Of a stretch of 14,861 nt of DNA, positions 1 to 6,041 are shown in pieces; positions within the stretch are counted from its first letter, which is position 1, and each line of letters begins with the position of its first letter. Both the position numbers and the translations under genes were made by a program. Under the pieces are notes generated by a model. It did not search any database, was not told where the DNA came from, and worked only from the letters and a program-made list of their open reading frames with translations. The DNA comes from Candidatus Segatella papionis (GTDB taxonomy: Bacteria; Bacteroidota; Bacteroidia; Bacteroidales; Bacteroidaceae): positions 563 through 15,423 of the forward strand of contig DBLF01000008.1 in NCBI GenBank assembly GCA_002297965.1, written 5' to 3'.

Positions 1-28
1 TAAGATATACATATAGTATCAAGAGACA

Positions 29-313
29 ATGGAAGAACAAAATCATATAGACAAAGCTTTGGCTTTTCTCGAAAGCCTTGAAAAGATGGGCAACCAGCTC
101 AAGGCTGCCGAAGAGCACCAAAAGCAACTCATCGCTAGAATGCTGGACTTGAAAAAAGCTGGCAATACCGACGGCGAAGAATACGCGGAACTCTCCAACC
201 AAAGCAAAGGATTGCAGGACATCATTGACAAATGGCGCCCTATCTACCTGGAGCGAATGGAAATGGTGAAAAGCGTAAAAATAGCAAAGCGTAAACGTAC
301 GAACAAGAAATAA
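29..313 (+). CDS. Small charged hypothetical protein (94 aa)
   Basis: I do not recognise this protein. It has 94 residues, is rich in Lys and Glu, has no signal peptide or membrane segment, and looks almost wholly helical: heptad-like Leu/Ile/Met spacing around residues 9-40 and 55-85 suggests a short coiled coil, probably in the cytoplasm. The C-terminus is strongly basic (KIAKRKRTNKK), which could contact nucleic acid or just be a tail. Only 28 bases lie upstream in the window, so promoter and start context cannot be judged. The codon pattern matches neighbouring genes and the frame opposite is not convincing, so I favour a real gene. It is separated from slyD by 187 bp of repeats and a palindrome, so it is probably a separate transcript. 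Confidence 0.6.
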   Translation: MEEQNHIDKALAFLESLEKMGNQLKAAEEHQKQLIARMLDLKKAGNTDGEEYAELSNQSKGLQDIIDKWRPIYLERMEMVKSVKIAKRKRTNKK

Positions 314-344
314 CAGAAACGTACAAACCAACAGAAACGTACAA
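312..344 (+). repeat. 15-bp direct repeat pair containing GTAC
   Basis: The 15-mer aacagaaacgtacaa occurs at 312-326 and again at 330-344, a period of 18 bp. The first copy overlaps the stop codon of the upstream small gene. Its core aaacgtac also occurs inside the end of that gene at 293-300, so there are three cores with starts 24 and 18 bp apart. They lead directly into the GTAC-containing palindrome at 346-375. Confidence 0.8.
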
Positions 345-345
345 T

Positions 346-375
346 TATAATAATGTACGCGCGTACATTATTATA
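346..375. repeat. 30-bp perfect palindrome
   Basis: Both arms match for 15 bases around a centre between 360 and 361; the core is gtacgcgcgtac, flanked by AT-rich arms. As RNA it would fold into a hairpin with a tiny loop, and the flanks are A/T rich, so it may terminate the upstream small gene. It could equally be a binding site for a dimeric protein, since the GTAC of the preceding direct repeats recurs in each half. The symmetry is seen in the sequence; the role is inference. Confidence 0.6.
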
Positions 376-390
376 TAATTACTTTCTGCC

Positions 391-500
391 CTTAGCAAAA
401 GGGAATCATATAGTTTTGCGAATAGCAAAAGGGAATTATACAGTTTTGCGAACCACAAAAAATCACTTAGATTTGCAAATAACAAAAAAAATCATATAAA
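391..500 (+). repeat. Degenerate 30-bp tandem repeats abutting the slyD start
   Basis: Two near-identical 30-bp units (391-420 and 421-450, differing at about four positions; both contain agcaaaaggga and agttttgcg) are followed by two shorter, more diverged units (about 451-477 and 478-500) that lack the ggg and are A-rich. The last unit runs into the slyD ATG. The units carry TAnnTTTG-like boxes, so the array overlaps the probable promoter of slyD-aroC. Confidence 0.75.
445..475 (+). promoter_or_regulatory. Probable Bacteroidetes-type promoter of slyD-aroC
   Basis: The box TAGATTTG at 468-475 fits the Bacteroidetes -7 consensus TAnnTTTG. A TTTG at 445-448 lies exactly 19 bp upstream, the expected -33 spacing. 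Transcription would start near 480-483, giving a leader of roughly 20 bases before the ATG at 501. The preceding repeat unit also carries TAGTTTTG at 411-418 and CAGTTTTG at 441-448, so alternative upstream starts are possible. Confidence 0.6.
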
Positions 501-1112
501 ATGGAATCAAACAACAAGAACAAATTTATCAGAGTGTCTTACGCTCTTTATGACGTAACCAAGGGCGACAATGGCGAAGAAATGCTCATCGAGCGTACCA
601 CCGACGACCGTCCATTCTTCTTCATCAGCGGCATGGGCGTTACCCTTCCTGCCTTCGAGGAGAAAGTAGCTGGCTTGGCACAGGGCGAAGAATTCGACTT
701 CGTATTGGAACCTGAGCAGGCTTACGGACAGCATTTCGACGAGCGTGTCATCGACCTCGACAAGCAGATTTTCACCGTCAACGGACAGTTTGACGCCCAG
801 CACGTACAGGTAGGTGCCATCATCCCATTGCAGAATGAAGACGGCAACCACTTCAACGCTGTGGTTAAGAACATCACCGACGACAAGGTAACTTGCGACC
901 TCAACCATCCATTGGCCGGCTTGAAGCTCAACTTCTGCGGTCAGATTTTGGAAAGCCGCGATGCTACAGCCGAGGAAATCGCCAAGATGGCTCAGATTAT
1001 CAGCGGCGAGGCTGGTGGCTGCGGCGGTGGCTGCGACAAATGCAGCGGCGACTGCAAGGATGGTGGTTGCAAGGACGGCAATTGCGAAGGCGACTGCGAC
1101 TGCAACAAGTAA
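501..1112 (+). CDS. slyD: SlyD-like FKBP-type peptidyl-prolyl cis-trans isomerase
   Basis: This is a cytoplasmic FKBP-type prolyl isomerase of the SlyD kind, a folding helper that isomerises Xaa-Pro bonds; E. coli SlyD also binds nickel and supplies it to hydrogenase maturation. The FKBP fold is split: the first part runs to about residue 76 (conserved AYG at 74-76), the chaperone-like insert-in-flap domain spans about 77-130, and NHPLAG at 135-140 marks the return to the FKBP core. Residues 169-203 form a Gly/Asp/Lys-rich tail with eight cysteines (174, 178, 181, 185, 190, 195, 199, 201), a likely metal-binding tail; the E. coli tail uses mainly His with some Cys. The start at 501 fits the N-terminus of the family. 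aroC follows after 19 bp, so the two are probably co-transcribed. Confidence 0.92.
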   Translation: MESNNKNKFIRVSYALYDVTKGDNGEEMLIERTTDDRPFFFISGMGVTLPAFEEKVAGLAQGEEFDFVLEPEQAYGQHFDERVIDLDKQIFTVNGQFDAQHVQVGAIIPLQNEDGNHFNAVVKNITDDKVTCDLNHPLAGLKLNFCGQILESRDATAEEIAKMAQIISGEAGGCGGGCDKCSGDCKDGGCKDGNCEGDCDCNK

Positions 1113-1131
1113 ATAATAAGAAGATAAGGAA

Positions 1132-2247
1132 ATGAGGAATACATTTGGCAATCTTTTCACCCTCACCACATTCGGCGAGAGTCACGGTGTAGCTGTAGGC
1201 GGGGTCATCGATGGATTCCCTGCCGGCATAGACATCGACATGGACTTCATCCAGAGCGAACTGAACCGACGTCGCCCAGGACAAAGCCATATCACCACCG
1301 CCCGAAAGGAAGCAGACAAGGTGGAGTTTCTGAGTGGAGTGTTCGAGGGGAAATCTATGGGAACGCCCATCGGTTTCGAGGTGCGCAACCAGAACCAGCA
1401 TTCTCAGGATTACGAGAATATGCGATGTCTGTTCCGCCCTTCCCACGCCGACTTCACTTACAACGAGAAGTACGGCATCCGAGACCATCGTGGCGGCGGT
1501 CGCTCGTCTGCCCGCATCACTATCTCGCGCTGCGTAGGCGGAGCTTTGGCCAAACTGGCTCTCAAACAGTTGGGCATCAGCGTCATCGCCTATACTTCGC
1601 AGGTGGGCAGCATTGCGCTACAGAAAGACTACCACCAGTATGACCTCAGCACCATAGAGGACAACCCCGTGCGTTGCCCCGACCAGCAAAAGGCGAAGGA
1701 AATGGAAGACCTCATCGCCAGCGTGAAGGCTGACGGCGACACCATCGGCGGCATCATCACGTGTGTCATCAAGGGATGTCCTGCAGGCCTTGGCGAACCC
1801 GAGTTCGACAAGCTACACGCCCAACTTGGAGCTGCGATGCTTGGCATCAATGCCGTGAAGGGATTTGAATATGGCGAGGGCTTCGCAGGAGTCACAGCCC
1901 GTGGAAGCGAGCAGAACGACGTATTCATCGCCAAAAACATGGCTGGCAACTACGAGGGAGCCAACGCCGATGTGGCTGCCCGCATCACCACGAAGAGCAA
2001 CCACAGCGGCGGAATACAAGGCGGTCTCAGCAATGGGCAGGACATCTACTTCCGAGTAGCCTTCAAGCCCGTGGCCACCTTGCTGATGGAACAGGACACG
2101 GTGGATTTGGAGGGGAATCCTACCAAGCTCACCGCTCGTGGACGCCACGATCCATGCGTGCTGCCAAGAGCCGTGCCTGTGGTAGAGGCGATGGCTGCCA
2201 TGGTAATCCTCGACAATTACTTGATGAACAAGACTGTGAAATTATAA
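1132..2247 (+). CDS. aroC: Chorismate synthase
   Basis: Chorismate synthase catalyses the last shikimate-pathway step, converting 5-enolpyruvylshikimate 3-phosphate to chorismate with reduced FMN, in the cytoplasm. The protein has 371 residues, about the usual length. Diagnostic motifs are all present: GESHG at 15-19, RRRPGQ at 46-51, RPSHAD at 102-107, GIRDHRGGGRSSAR at 115-128, and GRHDPC at 337-342 near the C-terminus. The start is preceded by a purine-rich aagataagga stretch about 5 bases upstream, which supports this ATG. It lies 19 bp after the SlyD-like gene in what looks like a two-gene operon. The stop codon sits inside the first arm of the terminator hairpin shared with the converging nth gene. 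No frame defect is visible. Confidence 0.97.
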   Translation: MRNTFGNLFTLTTFGESHGVAVGGVIDGFPAGIDIDMDFIQSELNRRRPGQSHITTARKEADKVEFLSGVFEGKSMGTPIGFEVRNQNQHSQDYENMRCLFRPSHADFTYNEKYGIRDHRGGGRSSARITISRCVGGALAKLALKQLGISVIAYTSQVGSIALQKDYHQYDLSTIEDNPVRCPDQQKAKEMEDLIASVKADGDTIGGIITCVIKGCPAGLGEPEFDKLHAQLGAAMLGINAVKGFEYGEGFAGVTARGSEQNDVFIAKNMAGNYEGANADVAARITTKSNHSGGIQGGLSNGQDIYFRVAFKPVATLLMEQDTVDLEGNPTKLTARGRHDPCVLPRAVPVVEAMAAMVILDNYLMNKTVKL

Positions 2248-2297
2248 ACAATTAAAGGACAGCGAGCTTATGATAGCTTGCTGTCCTTTAATTGTTT
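2246..2297. terminator. Bidirectional terminator hairpin between aroC and nth
   Basis: Arms at 2246-2268 and 2275-2297 pair over 23 bp with a single G-T wobble, leaving a 6-base loop (tatgat). The arms end in A/T-rich ttaattgttt sequence. The structure starts in the aroC stop codon and covers the last dozen codons of nth, whose stop lies across the loop boundary at 2268-2270. The position between converging genes argues for a terminator serving both strands. There is no separate long U-tract, so efficiency is uncertain. Confidence 0.8.
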
Positions 2298-2918
2298 AGG
2301 GCAATGCTCATTGAAGAAGCATTGCTCGCAGAGCGGCTTTGCGCTCTTACATACATACCTGCCATGCAGCAGGAGCCAATGGTGCGCATTCGGAATATCC
2401 TCGGCAGGGATATGCTTCATCAAGTAATCCTCCACCTTGCGAGGTGTATCGGCTGTGCTTGACACCAACCCCATGCGATGGCTCACTCGGTAAACATGCG
2501 TATCCACCGCCATCGTGGCATGGCCGAACCATACGGCTCGTATCACATTCGCCGTCTTGCGCCCCACTCCAGCCAACTTCACCAAATCGTCGGCAGCCTC
2601 GGGCACCTCACCTCCAAACAGTTCCACCAGCTGGCGAGACATCTCCGCCAAGTGCTTAGCCTTGGCATTGGGATAACTCACCGACTTGATAAGCTCATAA
2701 ATATCCTCCTCGCTAGCCTGCGCCATCTTGGAGGCATCGGGATAGCGAGCGAAGAGCGCAGGAGTAACCTGGTTGATGCGCTTGTCGGTGCACTGGGCGG
2801 AAAGCAAAGTAGCCACCAAAAGCTGAAATGCACTACCGAATTGCAACTCGGTGGTCACATTCGGCAGTGCATTTCTAAAGTGATTTAAGATAAAATCGTA
2901 TCTTTCCTTTCGAAGCAT
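2268..2918 (-). CDS. nth: Endonuclease III, base-excision repair DNA glycosylase
   Basis: Endonuclease III removes oxidised pyrimidines from DNA and cuts the abasic site by beta-elimination. The 216-residue protein matches the family's usual length. The helix-hairpin-helix is LAGVGRKTANVI with catalytic Lys121, followed by catalytic Asp139 in VDTHVYRV. The [4Fe-4S] cluster ligands are intact: Cys190, Cys197, Cys200 and Cys206 in the C-x6-C-x2-C-x5-C pattern. The start at 2918 gives the expected N-terminus and lies inside a palindrome (2917-2935). It follows the OmpH-like gene by 40 bp on the same strand and is probably read from the same transcript. Its last codons (QLKDSKLS) are encoded by the terminator stem shared with aroC. 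Confidence 0.96.
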   Translation of the reverse strand: MLRKERYDFILNHFRNALPNVTTELQFGSAFQLLVATLLSAQCTDKRINQVTPALFARYPDASKMAQASEEDIYELIKSVSYPNAKAKHLAEMSRQLVELFGGEVPEAADDLVKLAGVGRKTANVIRAVWFGHATMAVDTHVYRVSHRMGLVSSTADTPRKVEDYLMKHIPAEDIPNAHHWLLLHGRYVCKSAKPLCEQCFFNEHCPKQLKDSKLS

Positions 2919-2935
2919 TTCAAATGATTTGAAAT
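2917..2935. repeat. 19-bp palindrome over the nth start codon
   Basis: The sequence atttcaaat-g-atttgaaat has perfect 9-base arms around one central base and includes part of the nth ATG (2916-2918). In the nth mRNA it can fold as a 7-bp stem with a 5-base loop just upstream of and overlapping the start, so it might limit initiation. It could also be an operator. Only the symmetry is observed. Confidence 0.5.
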
Positions 2936-2958
2936 CTATGATTCATCTCTTGTCCTTA

Positions 2959-3576
2959 TTACTTCTTCTTGTCGGAAGCCTCCACATCGGAGCTCTTCAC
3001 CTTGCCCTTGTAAGCCTTGTTCAAGCCAGCGATCACCTCATTGGTAATATCGTAAGCCTTGTCAGCGTAGAGCAAGTTGTCACCACTCTTAGAGAAGATA
3101 ATGCTATATTTCTTGTCCTTGTTATACTGAGCCAAGTAGTTGGCGATGCTATCGTGGAGAGCCTTGTTGTATTTCTCTTGCTCAGCGGCAAACTCATTGC
3201 TCAAGCGCTGCTGCAAGCCCTGGAGGTCGTTGTTCTGCTTCTGCAAGCCAGCCTGGATAGCCTCAGCCTGCTCGCGGGTGTAAGCGTTCTGCTGAACCTT
3301 CTGCTGGAAGTTGGCAGCCGCAGCCTGCAACTGCTGTCCCTTCTGGGCGATGGTAGCCTGGATATTCTGTCCCTTCTTCTCCAACAAGGCAGCATACTCC
3401 TTGGCGAAAGTGTACTGAGTCATGATAGAGTCAACCTCAACGTATGCAATCTTCAACTCTGCTGGAGCCTTGCTCTCAGACTTCGCCTCCACCTGAGGCT
3501 GTGACTTGTTGCATGATGCCAATGACAAGGCAGCTACAGCTGCGATAGCCACTGAACTCAAAATGTTCTTTTTCAT
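2959..3576 (-). CDS. OmpH/Skp-family periplasmic chaperone-like lipoprotein
   Basis: This resembles OmpH/Skp, the periplasmic chaperone that holds unfolded outer-membrane proteins. The N-terminus (MKK, hydrophobic 5-18, LASC) is a lipoprotein signal with lipidated Cys22. Typical Skp is soluble rather than lipidated, so a membrane-anchored version is predicted here. KIAYVEVDSI at about 42-51 is the usual first beta strand of the family. Residues about 55-150 are a Gln/Ala/Glu-rich coiled coil, the tentacles of the fold, followed by a short Tyr/Lys-rich part (YSIIFSKSGDNLLYAD) and a charged tail ending DKKK. It lies between the small membrane protein gene (102 bp upstream) and nth (40 bp downstream). 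No -7 box is seen directly before it, so it is probably read from the promoter upstream of the small gene. Confidence 0.88.
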   Translation of the reverse strand: MKKNILSSVAIAAVAALSLASCNKSQPQVEAKSESKAPAELKIAYVEVDSIMTQYTFAKEYAALLEKKGQNIQATIAQKGQQLQAAAANFQQKVQQNAYTREQAEAIQAGLQKQNNDLQGLQQRLSNEFAAEQEKYNKALHDSIANYLAQYNKDKKYSIIFSKSGDNLLYADKAYDITNEVIAGLNKAYKGKVKSSDVEASDKKK

Positions 3577-3632
3577 TGTTCCTTTTATGTTATTATTATT
3601 ATTTTCGTTTTTATTACTATTTTCCTAGTGAT

Positions 3633-3668
3633 TTCCTGCCGACGCAGTTCCTTCCTGCCGACGCAGTT
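3633..3668. repeat. 17-bp GC-rich tandem direct repeat before the ompH-like gene
   Basis: The 17-mer ttcctgccgacgcagtt occurs perfectly at 3633-3649 and 3652-3668, a 19-bp period. It lies between the stop of the small membrane protein gene and the ompH-like start, in a gap that is otherwise very A/T rich, so its base composition stands out. It is not an obvious terminator hairpin. Role unknown. Confidence 0.8.
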
Positions 3669-3678
3669 TCCGTGAGCC

Positions 3679-3873
3679 TTAATAAGCCTTTCCTGCTGCA
3701 CGAGCCTCTCGATCCTGGTCGATCACGCAGTGGATGCCCTGCTTGCGCAAACCAGGATTGTCGTGAATATGCTGGGAGGAGAACTTGCCGTTCTTCTTGA
3801 AAATCAACTTCACACTAAATAATGCCATTGCTATAGCAATTATTAACAGACTTAATAACAGTAATTTTATCAT
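3679..3873 (-). CDS. Small single-pass membrane protein (64 aa), Bacteroidales type
   Basis: The 64-residue product has one hydrophobic N-terminal helix (about residues 2-20), then a short soluble part: SVKLIFKKNGKFSSQHI, then GLRKQGIHCVIDQDREAR. I recall short Bacteroidales proteins with the same layout (one helix, FKKNGxF, RxxGIHCxxxQDREAR), so this appears to be a conserved family rather than a chance frame; that is memory, not a search. The function is unknown. The single Cys in GIHC and the following acidic-basic motif are the likely conserved site. The layout recalls NqrM-like small proteins, but their Cys cluster is missing. A well-placed promoter lies upstream and the ompH-like gene follows on the same strand. 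Confidence 0.75.
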   Translation of the reverse strand: MIKLLLLSLLIIAIAMALFSVKLIFKKNGKFSSQHIHDNPGLRKQGIHCVIDQDREARAAGKAY

Positions 3874-3879
3874 TTTTAT

Positions 3880-3887
3880 TATCTTTG
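3880..3887 (+). promoter_or_regulatory. Possible -7 box for pepD
   Basis: TATCTTTG on the plus strand matches TAnnTTTG, but no TTTG lies at the -33 distance. It would give a leader of about 150 bases before pepD. It points towards the minus-strand promoter at 3913-3943. The only alternative nearer pepD is TAACTTTT at 4034-4041, which is too close to the ATG for a normal leader. Confidence 0.3.
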
Positions 3888-3912
3888 CAGTGCCTTAGTG
3901 CACTTCACGATG

Positions 3913-3943
3913 CAAAGGTAATATTTTTCGAGCAAAATGCAAA
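3913..3943 (-). promoter_or_regulatory. Probable promoter of the small membrane protein, ompH-like and nth genes
   Basis: On the minus strand TTTG (3943-3940) is followed after 19 bp by TACCTTTG (3920-3913), a full match to the Bacteroidetes -33/-7 pattern with ideal spacing. Transcription would begin near 3906, about 33 bases before the ATG at 3873. No comparable promoter is seen before the ompH-like gene or nth, which supports a three-gene transcript. Confidence 0.65.
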
Positions 3944-4046
3944 AGAAATCCCCTAAATAAATGGCTTTCTTGAAGCAAAAATAACATATTGATGGGATTT
4001 TCCGAGCAATTTAAAGGATTTTTCAAAACACAATAACTTTTATATA

Positions 4047-5504
4047 ATGGAAAAGAAAGAATTAAAACCTGCTCTGGTGTTCGAGCAGTTCGCTAAAATC
4101 AACGAGATACCTCGCCCTTCCAAGCACGAGGAGAACATGATTGAGTACTTGAAGGAATTTGGCAAGAGCCATAACCTTGAGACTTTGGTTGACGAGACTG
4201 GAAATGTGCTGATCCGCAAGGCAGCCACACCAGGATACGAGAACGCAGAGACCATCATCCTGCAGAGCCACATGGATATGGTGTGCGACAAACTGGTGGA
4301 TGTGGATTTCGACTTCCACAAGGATGCCATCCAGACCTACGTGGATGGTGAATGGCTCAAGGCCAAGGGCACGACCCTGGGTGCCGACGACGGCATCGGC
4401 TGCGCCATCGAGCTTGCCATCCTCGCTGCCGATGACATCGAGCACGGTCCTATCGAGTGTGTCTTCACCCGTGACGAGGAGACAGGCTTGACCGGTGCAC
4501 ATGGCATGAAGGCAGGCTTCATGACTGGCAAGATGCTCATCAACCTCGACTCTGAGGACGAGGGACAGATTTTCGTATCTTGCGCCGGCGGACAAACCAC
4601 CCACGCTATCATCGACATCAAGCGTGAAGAAGCTCCTAAGGGATTCTTCTTTATGGAAGCATCCGTCAAAGGACTCAACGGTGGACACTCAGGCGACGAC
4701 ATCGACAAGAAGCGCGCCAACGCCATCAAGTTGCTTACACGCTTCCTTTTCCAAGAAATGTTCAGAAAGAACATCGACATCCGCTTGGTAAGTTTCAATA
4801 GCGGAAAGATGCACAACGCCATCCCTCGCGACGGAAAGGCTGTCTTCGCCGTAGAGAACAGCAAGAAAGAAGAGATACGTGCCGACTGGAATATCTTCTG
4901 CGCAGAGGTGGAGGACGAATTCCACGTAACCGAGACAAATATCCAATGGAACATGGGCAGCACCGATGCCGCTCCTGCGTTTGACCAACCAACAAGCGTC
5001 CGACTCATCTTAGCTTTGCAGGCTGTTGACAACGGTCCGCTCACCTACTGCCAGGACGAGGCAATCGCATGGATGGTAGAGACATCCAGCAATATAGCTA
5101 GCATCGCCACTACCGACGACAAGGTAGAGATTGTAGCGTCACAGCGAAGCAACGTGATGAGCAACTTGGAGAATATGACTAACACTGTAAGCGCAGCATT
5201 CCTTTTGGCTGGTGCCCACGTGAGCATCAGTGACCAATATCCAGCCTGGAAGATGCGTGCCAACAGCAAGCTTACCGACGTAGCCGTGAAGAGCTATAAG
5301 AAACTCTTCGGCAAGGAGCCATTGGTCAAGGGCATCCACGCAGGATTGGAGTGCGGTCTCTTCTCAGAGCGTTATCCTGACCTCGACATGATAAGCTTCG
5401 GTCCTACCCTTCGCAACGTCCACACTCCAGACGAAGCCCTATTGATTCCTACCGTGCAGATGGTTTGGGATCACTTGTTGGATATTCTCCGCAGTATCAA
5501 ATAA
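4047..5504 (+). CDS. pepD: Aminoacyl-histidine dipeptidase (M20 metallopeptidase)
   Basis: This is a PepD-type dipeptidase of the M20 family, a two-zinc cytoplasmic enzyme that cleaves Xaa-His and related dipeptides. The 485 residues match the family length. Zinc and catalytic residues are visible: His75 and Asp77 in SHMDMV, Asp114 in GADDGIG, Glu144-Glu145 in DEETGLTG, Asp168 in NLDSEDEG, and His459 in RNVHTPDE. The GGHSGDDI motif near 212-219 marks the inserted lid/dimerisation domain. The start at 4047 gives the normal N-terminus (LKPALVFEQFAKINEIPRPS). The stop overlaps the next gene by one base (TAATG), so the two are probably translationally coupled. The enzyme probably helps peptide use in an amino-acid and peptide fermenting gut or oral bacterium. 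Confidence 0.95.
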   Translation: MEKKELKPALVFEQFAKINEIPRPSKHEENMIEYLKEFGKSHNLETLVDETGNVLIRKAATPGYENAETIILQSHMDMVCDKLVDVDFDFHKDAIQTYVDGEWLKAKGTTLGADDGIGCAIELAILAADDIEHGPIECVFTRDEETGLTGAHGMKAGFMTGKMLINLDSEDEGQIFVSCAGGQTTHAIIDIKREEAPKGFFFMEASVKGLNGGHSGDDIDKKRANAIKLLTRFLFQEMFRKNIDIRLVSFNSGKMHNAIPRDGKAVFAVENSKKEEIRADWNIFCAEVEDEFHVTETNIQWNMGSTDAAPAFDQPTSVRLILALQAVDNGPLTYCQDEAIAWMVETSSNIASIATTDDKVEIVASQRSNVMSNLENMTNTVSAAFLLAGAHVSISDQYPAWKMRANSKLTDVAVKSYKKLFGKEPLVKGIHAGLECGLFSERYPDLDMISFGPTLRNVHTPDEALLIPTVQMVWDHLLDILRSIK

Positions 5505-5893
5505 TGATGAAAAAGATTTTATTTTCAATCACACTAGGCTTGATGCTGGTCCTCACTTCCTGTGGCGACCAGCACAAGGCTCAGTCGCTGGTCAAGGACT
5601 TCCTCAACGAGAACTTGGAAGAAGGCAACGACTGCAGTTTCGAGCGATTCACCCAGCTCACCCCAACAGCCATGATCGACATGGGGCGCGTGAAGTCGAT
5701 GCGCAACGACATGGAGCATCAGCCTTACATCAAGAGCAACATCAACTATCCAGAGGGTGCACTCCCCGATACATTGATGTACATCAGGGCAACCTATAAG
5801 TTGAAGGGGAAAACAGGCAAGGACGAAGAGCTCACCCAAACCTTCTATATGGACAAGGCTCTGACAAAAGTCATCGCATTCAAGCAAAACTAA
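5504..5893 (+). CDS. Small hypothetical lipoprotein coupled to pepD
   Basis: I place the start at the first ATG of the MMKK pair, because the preceding 13 in-frame codons overlap pepD and do not look like a signal peptide. From there the 129-residue product starts with a lipoprotein signal: MMKKILF, a hydrophobic stretch and the lipobox LTSC with Cys20. The remaining part is a small domain (about 25-129) of mixed strands and helix, ending FYMDKALTKVIAFKQN; it resembles short Bacteroidales lipoproteins of unknown function. It shares the A of the pepD stop (TAATG), which implies coupled translation. No enzyme motif is seen. It is followed by a terminator at 5933-5966. Confidence 0.8.
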   Translation: MMKKILFSITLGLMLVLTSCGDQHKAQSLVKDFLNENLEEGNDCSFERFTQLTPTAMIDMGRVKSMRNDMEHQPYIKSNINYPEGALPDTLMYIRATYKLKGKTGKDEELTQTFYMDKALTKVIAFKQN

Positions 5894-5932
5894 CACCCCT
5901 CTCATTTCACGATGAGACAACTATGAAGTAAA

Positions 5933-5966
5933 AAGGCTGCACTCCTATTTTTAGGAATGCAGCCTT
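5933..5966. terminator. Bidirectional intrinsic terminator
   Basis: Arms aaggctgcactccta and taggaatgcagcctt pair over 15 positions with one C-A mismatch and a tttt loop. On the plus strand a T-rich run follows; on the minus strand the stem is followed directly by ttttt. It lies between the converging lipoprotein gene and the ECF sigma gene and fits both. Confidence 0.85.
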
Positions 5967-6041
5967 CTATTTACTTATTGCTTTTTCTATTAAATTGATC
6001 TATTTGACAAATTAAATATTCTATCTATCTTAACTTATAAC

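Noticed and set aside
391..500. CRISPR array
   Set aside because: The units are contiguous and diverge progressively, without unique spacers between constant repeats, and no cas gene is near.
507..1169. 220-codon minus-strand frame opposite slyD
   Set aside because: Mirror frame of a clear FKBP gene; the Val/Ala-rich run comes from the reverse complement of the Cys/Gly tail codons.
4337..5044. 235-codon minus-strand frame opposite pepD
   Set aside because: Lies wholly within pepD, has Ser/Pro-rich composition typical of a shadow frame and no domain.
5465..5503. 13-codon extension of the lipoprotein
   Set aside because: It overlaps pepD and would spoil the lipoprotein signal; the TAATG start gives a proper MMKK signal peptide.
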